DNA of 64,000 nucleotides from Gammaproteobacteria bacterium (GCA_028818225.1 JAPPOG010000042.1:1-64000), one strand, 5' to 3'; counted from the first letter of the stretch, positions 1 through 9,942 are shown. The notes: generated by a model from the sequence alone, not told the origin. A program made the numbers and translations.

Positions 1-1
1 T

Positions 2-916
2 CCCTATGTGCATTATGCGGCTGCTATTCAGAAGCTCTATGAAGATATTGCTGCTGGCCTCGTTACACACTACCTGGGTGATGTGTTAGAGGAAACCGGC
101 AGGCTTGCGGTTGCAGGCACAGGATCGATGAATATTCGCCTTAATCATCGTCTTAGTAGATTACCGCAGGTCAAGGAATACATCGTGCATCCAGCCTGTT
201 CCGATGCAGGAACTGCCATTGGTGCGGCATCCTACTCAGTGCGACAACAGGGGATAGCCATCGAACCTGTGCCAAATATGTTTCTTGGCCCAAGCTTCAC
301 CAACGATCAATGCATAGATGCCTGCCTGATCCATCGGGACAAACCGGAGTGGGAAGTGCTGCCATTTCCCCATGAGAAGGCCGCTGAGATTTTGGCTAAC
401 GGACAACCCATAGCATGGTTCCGGGGTAAGATGGAGTTTGGTGCCCGTGCCCTGGGAAATCGCAGCATACTTGCAAATCCAAACCAGCTCGGCATTATCG
501 ATGCGATAAATCACCAGGTTAAATTTCGTGAACATTGGCGGCCATTTTCGCCAAGCATTCTCGATTCAGTTGCCAACGATTTTCTGCCAAAAGATCACCA
601 GGATGAATACATGTGTATGAGCTTGCCGGTGAGCGCTCGTTGGCAACAACGCTATCCGGTGGTCGTCTATGAAGACGGGACCACGCGGGCTCAGGTAGTG
701 AAGCAAGAAAGTAATCCGGATTTCTATCGACTGTTGCAAGCGTTTCAGGATCGGACGGGCCATGGCCTCTTAATCAATGCCACACTGAGCCGACCCGGTG
801 AAGCGCTCGTGTGTACGCCCGAAGATGCAGTAAACATGTTTATGGGTACCGACCTGAATTACATGATTATGGAAAATGTACTGGTTACCAAGCGTAAAGA
901 ATCAGACACCTGGTAA
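2..916 (+). CDS. Carbamoyltransferase (NodU/CmcH family), 5' end outside window
   Basis: This is the C-terminal part of a NodU/CmcH-type O-carbamoyltransferase. The frame is open from base 2, so the gene begins upstream of the window. Visible landmarks are AGTGSMNIRLNHRL, HPACSDAGTAIGAA and, near residue 140, WFRGKMEFGARALGNRSIL, which is the signature of the C-terminal carbamoyltransferase domain. The family transfers a carbamoyl group from carbamoyl phosphate, through an adenylate, onto sugar or antibiotic hydroxyls. Next to lipid A, heptose and Kdo genes, decoration of a surface polysaccharide is the likely role, but this is inferred from context. The acceptor cannot be told from sequence. 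Confidence 0.88.
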   Translation, partial: PYVHYAAAIQKLYEDIAAGLVTHYLGDVLEETGRLAVAGTGSMNIRLNHRLSRLPQVKEYIVHPACSDAGTAIGAASYSVRQQGIAIEPVPNMFLGPSFTNDQCIDACLIHRDKPEWEVLPFPHEKAAEILANGQPIAWFRGKMEFGARALGNRSILANPNQLGIIDAINHQVKFREHWRPFSPSILDSVANDFLPKDHQDEYMCMSLPVSARWQQRYPVVVYEDGTTRAQVVKQESNPDFYRLLQAFQDRTGHGLLINATLSRPGEALVCTPEDAVNMFMGTDLNYMIMENVLVTKRKESDTW

Positions 917-952
917 AGGGTGTGGAACCCTGATGACTCAGGCACTATACAT

Positions 953-2461
953 TCAGGGACTTACGCGCTTATAGATAGCCAGCTGCTGATCGCTCAGACT
1001 TGGAAATGCCGCTTGTAACTCGAGCAATGGTTTAACCGCGGTGCTTTCCACCAGCTCAGACATTTCGTAATGCATTTCTATGGCGATCAAATCATCTTGC
1101 CTTGAGTTTCGAATCTCAGCCTCTGTTATTAATCTGAACACCTGATCATAGTCTTCAACTTTTCCGCTGTAATAGGCAACGGCGTGGTTATTGGTTAACA
1201 AACCTGCACTGCTAGTTGCTTCGGCAGTAATCCAGTCAACAGAATCAAATATGAATGCTTTTGATTGACCAAAACTGATAAAAGAATCGAAAGCACAGTA
1301 ACCAAAGAAAAGAATGACAACCCGCATGCCTGTATTCTTGAGTGAGCTTTTCTCCAGCTCTTTAATAATATTGGCTATAACCAATGGCACTAATAACACC
1401 AGCATTAAGCAAAACAGCATGGCATAGCGACTGGATACATAGCGGGTAATCAGAATAAATGTAAAGACGATGACTACATTGGTGATCAGAAAAAACAATA
1501 TCGGCAAATATAGATTGCGTTTTACTTTTAGCATGCGTTTGTAACCACCGTAAACCAGCAGCCAGAAAAAGGGTCCGCCGATGCCAGAAAAAAGTTTCAC
1601 AACCAGAATTGCCAGCAAGCCTGTGAACAGAAACAAGCTGACGTAAGGCCCGGAATAGGAAGAAGCATACTCGCCGAATATCGCGCTACTGAGAGCGGAG
1701 CTGTCAGCCTCATTTGGATTAAAGGTGCTGTTTATGAAAGGCTCATACACCGAGAGAAAGTCTCTAAGTAGCGCGGGGATGCTAATGCCAATAATAGCCA
1801 GCACAATGACAGCAAAAACAATAATGCCTACTGCAAGCCCCATAGCCCGGGCAAAGTAGGCGCGTCGCTTATCTGCTCCCAAAGAATAATCAAGCAGTAA
1901 TACAAACGGTGTAACGATGAGGTAAATAATTGCTTCTGGTCTGAAACTCGCGGCGAGTAACAGAGTTAATCCAAATACAATCAGGTTGGAGTACTTATAA
2001 TAGTTATAAAAGAGTAAAAACTGCCAGAGAGCCAGTAGCGAAAGTGCCCAGTAGCCTATGTCTCGTATTATGTCGAAACGAAACTCATTAAGCTGGGGAT
2101 AAAGCAATATACTGAGGGCAGCCAGTATTCCCACCAGCCTGGAATCATCAATGAGTTTTACAATACTTAAAAAAGCATAGACCAGAACCGCGAAGAAAAA
2201 GGAGTTGATCAAGTACGCGGCAGTGATCAGGTCAAACCCTAACTGGCTTACCAGAGCAATCAGCAAGGAGTAACTTGCCCATGCATAATGTTGCACTGCC
2301 GCACCAACTCCGTCTGCCAGGGCTATTTCTGCCGTGCGGATGTAAGCATAGGCATCGTCGTTAGGCGCTCTTTCAACCAGGAAAATTAATAGCGATATGA
2401 ACAAGCTGATAGCAACAGCTATTAGTCGCGTATCAATTAATTGCCAGTTGAATCTACTCAC
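953..2461 (-). CDS. Polytopic membrane protein, GT-C glycosyltransferase-like
   Basis: This is a 502-residue integral membrane protein with about ten to twelve hydrophobic segments and a soluble C-terminal tail of roughly 90 residues. After the first membrane segment comes ERAPNDDAYAYIRTA, an acidic first periplasmic loop of the kind found in GT-C fold glycosyltransferases (ArnT/PMT/GT39), which use polyprenyl-phosphate sugars. It lies 22 bases downstream of lpxL on the same strand, so the two are probably co-transcribed. A role in adding a sugar to an envelope polymer is inferred from fold and neighbours. No specific family was recognised with certainty. Confidence 0.6.
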   Translation of the reverse strand: MSRFNWQLIDTRLIAVAISLFISLLIFLVERAPNDDAYAYIRTAEIALADGVGAAVQHYAWASYSLLIALVSQLGFDLITAAYLINSFFFAVLVYAFLSIVKLIDDSRLVGILAALSILLYPQLNEFRFDIIRDIGYWALSLLALWQFLLFYNYYKYSNLIVFGLTLLLAASFRPEAIIYLIVTPFVLLLDYSLGADKRRAYFARAMGLAVGIIVFAVIVLAIIGISIPALLRDFLSVYEPFINSTFNPNEADSSALSSAIFGEYASSYSGPYVSLFLFTGLLAILVVKLFSGIGGPFFWLLVYGGYKRMLKVKRNLYLPILFFLITNVVIVFTFILITRYVSSRYAMLFCLMLVLLVPLVIANIIKELEKSSLKNTGMRVVILFFGYCAFDSFISFGQSKAFIFDSVDWITAEATSSAGLLTNNHAVAYYSGKVEDYDQVFRLITEAEIRNSRQDDLIAIEMHYEMSELVESTAVKPLLELQAAFPSLSDQQLAIYKRVSP

Positions 2462-2483
2462 GATATTGCTCGTTAATTACTCA

Positions 2484-3425
2484 CTAATAGGGTCGTGCTG
2501 ATTTACCAGCGGCTTGAGTCTTAAATCTTTTATGCAACCAGAGATATTGATCCGGTTGCTTTCTGATAGCTTCTTCCACCAACTTATTTATAGTTATGGC
2601 GTCTTCTTCCTGGTCACCAGTCGGGTAATTTTCCAGCGCTGGACTGAAGTGCAAATGATAACCTGAGTTATCTTTATTTCGATAATGACTGTAAAACACT
2701 ACTGCTGAGTCATTAAATTCCGCGAATCGACTGGTTGCGGTAATTGTTGCCGCTTCTACTCCGAAGAATGGAACGAACACGGAATGCTTTGCCCCATAGT
2801 CCTGATCCGGTGCATACCAGAGAATGTGTCCCTGTTTTAAGCTACGCATTGCACCTCTAATGTCTTTTCGGTCCAGCACTGCGGGATAATGTCTGACCCT
2901 ACCGTTATACATCGCCGCATCGAATAATGGATTTTTGTTGCCACGATAAGTCACATCCATTTTCTTAAAAAGGTTAAAAAGAAATCCTCCGAACTCGATT
3001 GTGGTGAAATGGGCACAGAGCAATAACACGCCTTTTCCCTCAGCCAGGGCGGTCTCGAGATTTTCCAGTCCGGTTACCTCCACGCGATCTCTGTATTCCT
3101 CCGGATTCCGGTGCCAGGCGATGGCAATTTCGATCAGGCCAATTGCATTGGAAACAAATGTTTTGCGGGTCAGTTGCTTGCGTTCGCCTTCGCTGAGTTC
3201 CGGAAAACACAGGCGTAAATTTACGTCACAGATATGTCGGCGCTGCCGGGCGAGGTAGTACGTGAATACCCCCAATAGGTGCCCAAGCTGCATTTGCACA
3301 GGAAAGGGTAAATAGGCCACTGCCTTCATTAGCCCGAGCGCAAACCAGGTCGGCCAGTACCGAGGAGCAAGGAAGCCACCCATGGGGCGGTATTCAGGAG
3401 TGAAATCAGGCTGAGGCATCGCCAT
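2484..3425 (-). CDS. lpxL: Lipid A biosynthesis acyltransferase (LpxL/HtrB family)
   Basis: This is a 313-residue Kdo2-lipid IVA late acyltransferase, which transfers a secondary acyl chain from acyl-ACP onto lipid A at the inner membrane. A hydrophobic segment lies near residues 28-58. The HX4E catalytic motif is seen as LCAHFTTIEFGG near residue 138. The family pattern follows: WYAPDQDYG, VPFFGVEAATITATSRFA and the C-terminal WLHKRFKT. Length matches the family (about 305-315). The next gene on the same strand is the GT-C-like protein, and hldE lies divergently, so this is an LPS cluster. LpxL cannot be separated from LpxM or LpxP by sequence alone. Confidence 0.92.
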   Translation of the reverse strand: MAMPQPDFTPEYRPMGGFLAPRYWPTWFALGLMKAVAYLPFPVQMQLGHLLGVFTYYLARQRRHICDVNLRLCFPELSEGERKQLTRKTFVSNAIGLIEIAIAWHRNPEEYRDRVEVTGLENLETALAEGKGVLLLCAHFTTIEFGGFLFNLFKKMDVTYRGNKNPLFDAAMYNGRVRHYPAVLDRKDIRGAMRSLKQGHILWYAPDQDYGAKHSVFVPFFGVEAATITATSRFAEFNDSAVVFYSHYRNKDNSGYHLHFSPALENYPTGDQEEDAITINKLVEEAIRKQPDQYLWLHKRFKTQAAGKSARPY

Positions 3426-3653
3426 TACTTACCAGGGCCACTGTGTTTGAGATCCTTCTTGGGCAGGCGCGAATTGTAGCAGAAGCCTCGGAGCTTCACA
3501 TTTTCGGGATTTATTGCCCTAAAAACGGCGATAATCTTTCTAATAACCCACTTTATAGGGAAAAATCGGCTTATAAGGGTTATAAATCCCCACTTATTGC
3601 TTGAAACTGCAAAATCTCAGTGCCGGGCTGTCCCGCTAAATCCAACTTTGCTG

Positions 3654-3662
3654 TGGTATGAT
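3654..3662 (+). promoter_or_regulatory. Candidate extended -10 promoter for hldE
   Basis: TGGTATGAT fits an extended -10 element (TGn followed by TATGAT) 45 bases before the hldE start. No good -35 hexamer sits at 16-18 bp. The 282-bp gap between the divergent lpxL and hldE starts also contains a 7-bp inverted repeat, ATAACCC/GGGTTAT. Confidence 0.3.
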
Positions 3663-3707
3663 CAGCCGCCATGAACTGGGGCCCTCAGGCCCGACTGGAG
3701 ATAGGCA

Positions 3708-5138
3708 ATGAAACTGGAGATGCCGGCATTTCAGGACACTCGGCTATTGGTAATCGGCGATGTCATGTTGGATCGCTACTGGCATGGTTATGCGTCACGG
3801 GTTTCTCCGGAAGCTCCGGTTCCGGTAGTGCGAGTCGGTAACGAAGAGAATCGGCCCGGTGGGGCAGGCAACGTGGCCTTGAATATAGCAGCACTGGGCT
3901 CCGCTACTCGACTAATCGGCATTGTCGGTAATGACGAAACTGGTCAGGAGCTTAACTCCCGACTGAATGCCGCCGGCGTATATTGCGACTTCCTCGAAAC
4001 TAATGAAAAACCAACGATCACCAAGCTGCGTGTCATCAGTCAGCATCAACAGTTGATTCGGCTCGATTTTGAAGAACCATTTGAGCAACCAGATATCGCG
4101 GGGCTTTTTGAAAAAGCCAGAGCACTTATCGATGACACACAGGTTTTGGTTTTATCCGATTACGCCAAAGGAGCATTGCAGGGAATTGAGCAGTTAATTG
4201 AATTGGGGCGAAGTCGCGGAATCCCGGTAATAGTCGATCCTAAAGGCTCTGATTTTTCAAAATATCGCGGTGCTACCTTAATCACGCCCAACCTTTCCGA
4301 GTTTGAAGAAGTCGTTGGTGTCTGTGAGCATGAAGAAGAGTTGGTCAATAAGGGATTGAAACTGGTCAGTGATTTAAATCTTGAAGCCATGCTGATTACT
4401 CGGGGTGAACATGGCATGACCTTGATTCGCCCTGATTCTCCTGAATTACATTTACCCGCAAGAGCGCAGGAAGTGTTTGATGTAACCGGTGCCGGTGATA
4501 CCGTCATTAGTGTGTTAGCTGCAGCGATGGCCGCTGGCGAAAACCTCGCGGACTCTACCGCGTTGGCAAATCTTGCAGCCGGACTGGTAGTCGGAAAATT
4601 AGGTACTGCGGCAATAAGTGGTCCGGAACTGCGTCGGGCAATCCTGGCCGAACAAAATTCCGGTCGTGGTGTTATGACATCTGAGCAATTAATTTTTGCT
4701 GTGCAGGATGCCAAGGCTCATGGCGAGAAAATAGTTTTTACTAATGGCTGCTTCGACATTATCCATGCAGGACATGTCGGTTATCTTTCAGAAGCGAAAG
4801 CACTGGGTGATCGGCTGATAGTTGCAATAAATAATGATGAGTCAGTTCGTCGAATTAAAGGGTCAGGTCGCCCAATTAATCCGGTAGAAAGACGTATGGC
4901 AGTTCTGGCAGGATTAGAAGCGGTGGATTGGGTCGTAAGCTTTTCTGAAGACACGCCAGAACAGTTATTGGAGCAGCTGCAACCAGAAGTTCTGGTCAAA
5001 GGGGGTGACTACACCTTGGATGAAGTAGTTGGTGGCGACTATGTGCAGTCATACGGTGGCGAAGTTAAGGCTCTGGAATTTCTCGATAATTGCTCTACAT
5101 CAGCTATCGTGGAAAAGATGAAAGAAGTGGGGGAGTAG
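3708..5138 (+). CDS. hldE: Bifunctional D-heptose-7-phosphate kinase / heptose-1-phosphate adenylyltransferase
   Basis: This 476-residue fusion makes ADP-heptose for the LPS inner core. Residues about 1-315 are a PfkB/ribokinase-type kinase with GGAGNVALN near residue 52 and the anion-hole/catalytic motif VTGAGDTV near residue 261. Residues about 340-476 are a cytidylyltransferase-like domain with FTNGCFDIIHAGH (HxGH motif) and KGGDY. Length and domain order match HldE of E. coli (477 aa). The ATG start has a GGAG ribosome site. It is divergent from lpxL and convergent with the aldo/keto reductase gene. Confidence 0.96.
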   Translation: MKLEMPAFQDTRLLVIGDVMLDRYWHGYASRVSPEAPVPVVRVGNEENRPGGAGNVALNIAALGSATRLIGIVGNDETGQELNSRLNAAGVYCDFLETNEKPTITKLRVISQHQQLIRLDFEEPFEQPDIAGLFEKARALIDDTQVLVLSDYAKGALQGIEQLIELGRSRGIPVIVDPKGSDFSKYRGATLITPNLSEFEEVVGVCEHEEELVNKGLKLVSDLNLEAMLITRGEHGMTLIRPDSPELHLPARAQEVFDVTGAGDTVISVLAAAMAAGENLADSTALANLAAGLVVGKLGTAAISGPELRRAILAEQNSGRGVMTSEQLIFAVQDAKAHGEKIVFTNGCFDIIHAGHVGYLSEAKALGDRLIVAINNDESVRRIKGSGRPINPVERRMAVLAGLEAVDWVVSFSEDTPEQLLEQLQPEVLVKGGDYTLDEVVGGDYVQSYGGEVKALEFLDNCSTSAIVEKMKEVGE

Positions 5139-5164
5139 GCTCTCTAAGCCCCCAATACTTTTTT
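5128..5164 (+). terminator. Candidate terminator at the 3' end of hldE
   Basis: TGGGGG at 5128-5133 pairs with CCCCCA at 5149-5154, with a smaller GGCT/AGCC stem inside, followed by AATACTTTTTT. The hairpin overlaps the stop of hldE and the last codons of the convergent reductase gene. Confidence 0.5.
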
Positions 5165-5932
5165 CGCAAGGCGCACATTGTCTTTCAGATGCATCGGATT
5201 AATGGTGCCGATGATAATGCTGTTGACACCTTCTCTGTTAAGTATGAAGTCGAAATTTTTTTCCAACCCGTTTTCGCCTTCCTTGCAATCATGACCACTA
5301 TTCAAGGCTTTCTTGATCAATACTCCCTTGTTGTTTGCCAGCGCATGATCGATTACTGCTTCGTCATCGATATAACCTGGATTGTAAGTAACCATAACTA
5401 CATCCAATAAATCCACCGCCCTTAAACCTCCCTCGACACTCTTGGTAGACATGCCAATGGCACCAATAACACCGGCATCCTGAAACTGCACTAACGCCTC
5501 AATACATTCCATTGTTTCAATAATTGCCAAGTCGTTGCCATCGGAATGGATGAGCACAAGATCGAGATAATCCGTATTCAGATTATGCAAACTGCGCTCT
5601 ATGCTCCGTTTTACGTGATCTCTGGAGAAGTCATGTGACGACTTACCGCTGATGAATTCCTCTCCCACTTTGGTGCAGATTCGCCAGTCTTCGCGGTCCG
5701 TTAACAGACGACCCAGACGCTGTTCACTACTGCCATAGGCAGGCGCGGTATCGAGTAAATTTATGCCGAGGGATTTTGCCTGGTCAAGCAAAGCGACCAC
5801 CTCTTCATCTGAAGGAATCGCGAAGCTGCTGGGATACTTCACTTCTTCATTACGACCAAACTTGACCGTGCCTAATCCGAGACAGGAAACACTAAGGCCA
5901 GTCTGGCCAAGCTCACGTTGTGGTAATGACAT
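5144..5932 (-). CDS. Aldo/keto reductase family protein
   Basis: This 262-residue protein is an NAD(P)H-dependent aldo/keto reductase with a TIM-barrel fold. The tetrad positions are visible: Asp and Tyr in LLDTAPAYGSSEQRLGRLL, Lys in ICTKVGEEF and His in LVLIHSDG. It is somewhat shorter than typical AKRs (about 280-330). It starts six bases after the stop of the FAD oxidoreductase, so the two form a minus-strand operon. The substrate is not predictable. The C-terminal motif NSIIIGTINPMHL is typical of the family. Confidence 0.85.
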   Translation of the reverse strand: MSLPQRELGQTGLSVSCLGLGTVKFGRNEEVKYPSSFAIPSDEEVVALLDQAKSLGINLLDTAPAYGSSEQRLGRLLTDREDWRICTKVGEEFISGKSSHDFSRDHVKRSIERSLHNLNTDYLDLVLIHSDGNDLAIIETMECIEALVQFQDAGVIGAIGMSTKSVEGGLRAVDLLDVVMVTYNPGYIDDEAVIDHALANNKGVLIKKALNSGHDCKEGENGLEKNFDFILNREGVNSIIIGTINPMHLKDNVRLAKKVLGA

Positions 5933-5938
5933 TGGAGA

Positions 5939-7141
5939 TCAATTCCAGTAAGCCGAAGCAGCTTCGGGTTTGTCTAACAACTCTCTGAGTGTATTCAATG
6001 CATCACTACTATCGATTGCGGTCGTAGATTCTTCCTTTATTGTATTCACTACTTTATCGGCCATGGAGGGTGTAAGAGTAAGTTTTGTCGGCCAAGCGAA
6101 AATCATATTTGATTCGCTGGCTATAAAAGCATCGTCTGGTCGGTAGTTGTTTTTAATATTAGCTTCGGCTCGATTGATCAGAAAGCTTCCCCAGCTGGCT
6201 TCGCTTGTATCAATCCATGGAAATAGTTTTGCCAGTAAATGCTGAGCAGCGGCGATTTGCGTTTCGCTATCCTTGTTCACTCCTTTTTCAGCGAGGTCAC
6301 CACCCAAATACCAGACCGTTTGCCCATGAATATCGGTATGGGAAGTCACCGTAAGCTTTGGCGTCAGGCTAAAGTCATCTCCCACGCAGTGCACGAACAG
6401 CTGCGGCAAATTCACTTGCTTTAAATAAACCATATGCAAGGGTCTTATTTGGGCTGCCGCAGATTCAATTCCAGTCTGTTCAATGAATTTCGCATTGCCT
6501 TCCCCGGCACAAAACACAAATTGCTCGGCTGCTATTTCAATTAGTTTGTCTTTACAGCTGATTAGCAAATGGCATTTTCCATTTGCCGGGTTTTTAGTGA
6601 ACTGATAATTGCCTTCGTCTAAAGCAAACAGATTATTTGTAACTGTGCTCGCAAGCCGCTTTAAAAGCTCATCTGTATCGACTACAAAATCCGGTAGTTT
6701 ATAGAGGGTGCCTTCAGCGGACTCATGACTAAAAAATTCCGGATAGTCGGACCGCGCAATGGCTTCGACTCGACCCACCAGACTTTTACTTCCCAGAAAA
6801 GTTTTCAACTTGGAACGCAGGCTGCCATCAGACCACATGTAATAGTGATCGCACAGTATCGGTACTCCGGTTAAATCCAGATCACCCTTGCCGCTTAAAC
6901 AGCTGCGCCAATAGGCAGGCATCCCGGCGATGACATTTGCTGCACCAGTCAGTGTTCCACTCAGGGCATATTTCAATCCACCATGAATTATCCCCTGGGA
7001 GGCGAGAGTCTGACCCCCGCCCAGCGCGCCGGTTTCAAACAAGAGAGGATGATAGCCATCGTTTATCAATCGATTAAGCAACCACAGGCCTGCTACACCA
7101 CCGCCAAAAATGACGATGTCTGTTGAATAGCGTAATGTCAT
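5939..7141 (-). CDS. FAD-dependent oxidoreductase (DAO family)
   Basis: This 400-residue flavoprotein opens with a Rossmann FAD-binding motif, IVIFGGGVAGLWLLNRL, at residues about 10-26, followed by GALGGGQTLASQGIIHGG, which is characteristic of DAO/glycine-oxidase-like enzymes. The reaction and substrate are not evident. It is first in a two-gene minus-strand operon with the aldo/keto reductase and is divergent from waaA across 117 bases. No membrane segment or signal peptide is seen, so it is probably cytoplasmic. Confidence 0.8.
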   Translation of the reverse strand: MTLRYSTDIVIFGGGVAGLWLLNRLINDGYHPLLFETGALGGGQTLASQGIIHGGLKYALSGTLTGAANVIAGMPAYWRSCLSGKGDLDLTGVPILCDHYYMWSDGSLRSKLKTFLGSKSLVGRVEAIARSDYPEFFSHESAEGTLYKLPDFVVDTDELLKRLASTVTNNLFALDEGNYQFTKNPANGKCHLLISCKDKLIEIAAEQFVFCAGEGNAKFIEQTGIESAAAQIRPLHMVYLKQVNLPQLFVHCVGDDFSLTPKLTVTSHTDIHGQTVWYLGGDLAEKGVNKDSETQIAAAQHLLAKLFPWIDTSEASWGSFLINRAEANIKNNYRPDDAFIASESNMIFAWPTKLTLTPSMADKVVNTIKEESTTAIDSSDALNTLRELLDKPEAASAYWN

Positions 7142-7258
7142 TGGTTACCTTTACTTATTGGCTGATTGCTTCGCTGATACTATGAAAGCGACTAGAGTAT
7201 ATCGATATCATTCCCAATTTCCTAACAGCACCGCCCGCATATAAGGTCTGCTTTAATC

Positions 7259-8536
7259 ATGTTTCGATATCTCTATAGTCTATTTTTAATTCTGGCTGTG
7301 CCTCTGATTCTTCTGCGCCTGTACCTGCGTGGATCGCAATCGCCAGGTTATCGTCGACGAATCGCCGAACGCTTTGGGAGACTCAGTCCTTCGGCAAATT
7401 TCGACAGTAATAAGATGACGCTGTGGATTCATGCGGTGTCCGTGGGAGAAACTGTTGCCGCACAACCCTTGGTTAAGCAACTGAAGGCGACCTATCCTGA
7501 AGCCCAGCTTCTGCTTACCTCCATGACGCCAACCGGAGCCGAACGAGTTGAGTCGTTGTTCGGGGACTCAGTGTTTCATTCATATCTCCCTTACGACTTG
7601 CCCACTGCCGTTAATCGTTTCTTGAATCGCGTTAATCCAACTCTGCTTATCATCATGGAGACTGAGCTGTGGCCAAACCTGTTATACCAGTGCCGTAAGC
7701 GAGACGTTAAAACATTACTAGCCAATGCCCGCTTGTCGGAAAAATCCGCGTCGGGCTACTCGAAATTTCCTGGTGCTAGTAGAACCATGTTGCAATCGCT
7801 TACTGCTATTGCGGCTCAAACTGAAGCTGATGCCAAACGCCTGGAAGCATTGGGAGCTAAGGGTGAAAACATTTTCATCACTGGAAGTTTGAAATTTAAT
7901 GTTGAACAAGATATCGATAAAGCTGTAACTGATCCATTCTTTGAATCGATCAACAAAAGTGGGCGGACAGTTGTTATTATTGCCAGCACCAGGGAAGGGG
8001 AAGAGGAAAAAATTCTCGGCGCAGTTAGCGAAACCCTGAACACAAATCCCGAAGTACTATTCCTGCTAGTGCCTCGACATCCGGAGCGTTTTGATGAAGT
8101 TGCAACATTGCTTCAAGGTGCTGGATTAAGTATTCAGCGCCGTACTCAACAACAGGAAATCATCCCGGATGTTCAGGTCATCCTCGGTGACAGCATGGGT
8201 GAAATGAGTGCCTACTATTCTGTTGCTGCGATTGCTTTTGTTGGCGGCAGCCTCGTGGATACCGGCTGCCAAAATGTATTAGAGCCAGCCGCCCACTCTT
8301 TGCCGGTATTGGTAGGACCATCCCAGTTTAATTTCGCGCAAATTTGTAATCAGTTGGAAGCAGCGGGTGGATTAAAGACAGTGACAAACGCAGACAAGCT
8401 TGCCGCTGAATTGAATGAGTTACTCAACAATGATATGCGGCGACAGGAAATGGGTAGGGCTGCAAGATCGGTTATCGATGCAAACCAACAAGCCTTGCCG
8501 GCATTAATGAAAGTTATAAAGGATTTGTTGAGCTAA
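7259..8536 (+). CDS. waaA: 3-deoxy-D-manno-octulosonic acid transferase
   Basis: This 425-residue Kdo transferase (WaaA/KdtA, GT30) attaches Kdo from CMP-Kdo to lipid IVA. It has an N-terminal membrane anchor (residues 1-20). The catalytic glutamate lies in WIHAVSVGETVAA near residue 60, and METELWPNLL near residue 128 is diagnostic. The C-terminal GT-B half contains FVGGSLVDTGCQNVLEPAA, which binds the nucleotide sugar. Length matches E. coli WaaA (425). With lpxL and hldE this completes a lipid A-core set. It ends four bases before the convergent pepQ. Confidence 0.96.
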   Translation: MFRYLYSLFLILAVPLILLRLYLRGSQSPGYRRRIAERFGRLSPSANFDSNKMTLWIHAVSVGETVAAQPLVKQLKATYPEAQLLLTSMTPTGAERVESLFGDSVFHSYLPYDLPTAVNRFLNRVNPTLLIIMETELWPNLLYQCRKRDVKTLLANARLSEKSASGYSKFPGASRTMLQSLTAIAAQTEADAKRLEALGAKGENIFITGSLKFNVEQDIDKAVTDPFFESINKSGRTVVIIASTREGEEEKILGAVSETLNTNPEVLFLLVPRHPERFDEVATLLQGAGLSIQRRTQQQEIIPDVQVILGDSMGEMSAYYSVAAIAFVGGSLVDTGCQNVLEPAAHSLPVLVGPSQFNFAQICNQLEAAGGLKTVTNADKLAAELNELLNNDMRRQEMGRAARSVIDANQQALPALMKVIKDLLS

Positions 8537-8540
8537 AGGA

Positions 8541-9866
8541 TTACTCAAAAGGCCTGGTAAGGTTTTGTGCACCGTCCGCTGTCACCAGCACATTGTCTTC
8601 AACTCGAATTCCACCACAGGGATACAGTTCGTCAACCAGTTTCCAGTTAATCGCCTTTCCTCTAAGGCTGGATCTTTCCGCTTCCAGCAATAAGGGAATG
8701 AAGTAACAACCGGGCTCGATAGTAAACACCATACCTTCTCCCAATTCTCTGGTATTGCGCAGTGCTGGTGAATGCTGTGGTGGCGATTCCTGCGCACCGT
8801 TTATATCTTGTTGATGTCCACCTACATCATGAACCTGAATCCCCAGTAAATGGCCAACCCCATGGGGCATGAACAGGTGCGAGGTTTCGTTTTCCATTAA
8901 TTCATCAGCCGTTCCCCGGCAGATATCCAGATCAATTAACAACTGGCCAATCTTGTGCAAGGCAGCAATATGGATGTCGGTATAGATAATCCCCGGTTTC
9001 ACCATGGCGACCAATGCCTGCTCAATTTCCTCCATGCCCCTTAGCAAGTCCTTGAAAGATCGATGAACGCCTTTTTTAACGCTGGTGCGAGTTACATCTG
9101 AGCCATATCCGTTGACCCGGCAGCCTGCATCGATCAGTAATACCTGGCTGTTATCTGCATTACCACGTTTCTTATACTGGTAGTGCAAGATTGCCGAGTT
9201 TTCATCCAGGGCGACTATATTTGTGTAAGGGCTCTCGTCTTCCAGCATGCTGCAGGCATTCAAATAGGCCATATGAATCTCATATTCGTTGCCACCAGCT
9301 AGAAATTTTTCTTGCGCGGCTTTATGACCCCCCACTGCGATCCGGTTTGCTTCCTTTAACTGGGCGACTTCATAGGTCGACTTATAGGCCCGCTGATAAT
9401 CAAGATAGTGAATCATCGATTGGGGATTTATTGCAGAAGCACCAATTCCAAGTTCTTTTGCACATTCAGTATTGGGCCCGAGATAAGCGAGCGCGGTCTC
9501 CGGTAAATGATTCATGATCTCATGGACAGAACCAAGCCGAATAATCTGAAAACTGTCCGCCCACCAACTGGTGTTCTCAATGCTCTGGTCGTGCCAGTAA
9601 TCGTCCGGTATAACCTGGAAATAAATAGGTTGCTGCCCGGGACGGAAGTAGGCGAATTGATCTGGCCGGTTTACCGGCAGCCAGTGCAGGTAGTGGCCAT
9701 AAGCCTGAAAAGGAATATTGCGATCATCGGCATAGTAATAGGCCTCACTGCCGCTATGCACCAGCAGTGCTTCTATTTTCTCCCCTTGCTCATTATAGCG
9801 GGCCAATACCTGCTCATAATGATTGCAAAGGGCATCGATATGCTGCTGGAATGATTCTGTACTCAC
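8541..9866 (-). CDS. pepQ: Xaa-Pro dipeptidase
   Basis: This 441-residue M24B metallopeptidase is a prolidase that cleaves dipeptides with C-terminal proline. The C-terminal pita-bread domain shows the five metal ligands: the two Asp in LIDAGCRVNGYGSDVTRTS, His in HGVGHLLGIQVHDVGG, Glu in FTIEPGCYF and Glu in GGIRVEDNV. Length matches E. coli PepQ (443). It is convergent with waaA and divergent from the MAPEG gene. Confidence 0.94.
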   Translation of the reverse strand: MSTESFQQHIDALCNHYEQVLARYNEQGEKIEALLVHSGSEAYYYADDRNIPFQAYGHYLHWLPVNRPDQFAYFRPGQQPIYFQVIPDDYWHDQSIENTSWWADSFQIIRLGSVHEIMNHLPETALAYLGPNTECAKELGIGASAINPQSMIHYLDYQRAYKSTYEVAQLKEANRIAVGGHKAAQEKFLAGGNEYEIHMAYLNACSMLEDESPYTNIVALDENSAILHYQYKKRGNADNSQVLLIDAGCRVNGYGSDVTRTSVKKGVHRSFKDLLRGMEEIEQALVAMVKPGIIYTDIHIAALHKIGQLLIDLDICRGTADELMENETSHLFMPHGVGHLLGIQVHDVGGHQQDINGAQESPPQHSPALRNTRELGEGMVFTIEPGCYFIPLLLEAERSSLRGKAINWKLVDELYPCGGIRVEDNVLVTADGAQNLTRPFE

Positions 9867-9942
9867 AATAAGTTCGTGTCTGTCGTACTATGAGGCTGCG
9901 AATTATACTGCTGAATTGAGAAAATCAAATAGGGGGGAATTC

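Noticed and set aside
4160-4714. Long minus-strand frame inside hldE
   Set aside because: It is a frame shadow of the real gene and has no protein family features.
9823-9942. N-terminal extension of the MAPEG gene
   Set aside because: The extra 40 codons overlap pepQ's 5' region and read unlike protein; the ATG at 9943 has a strong purine-rich ribosome site.
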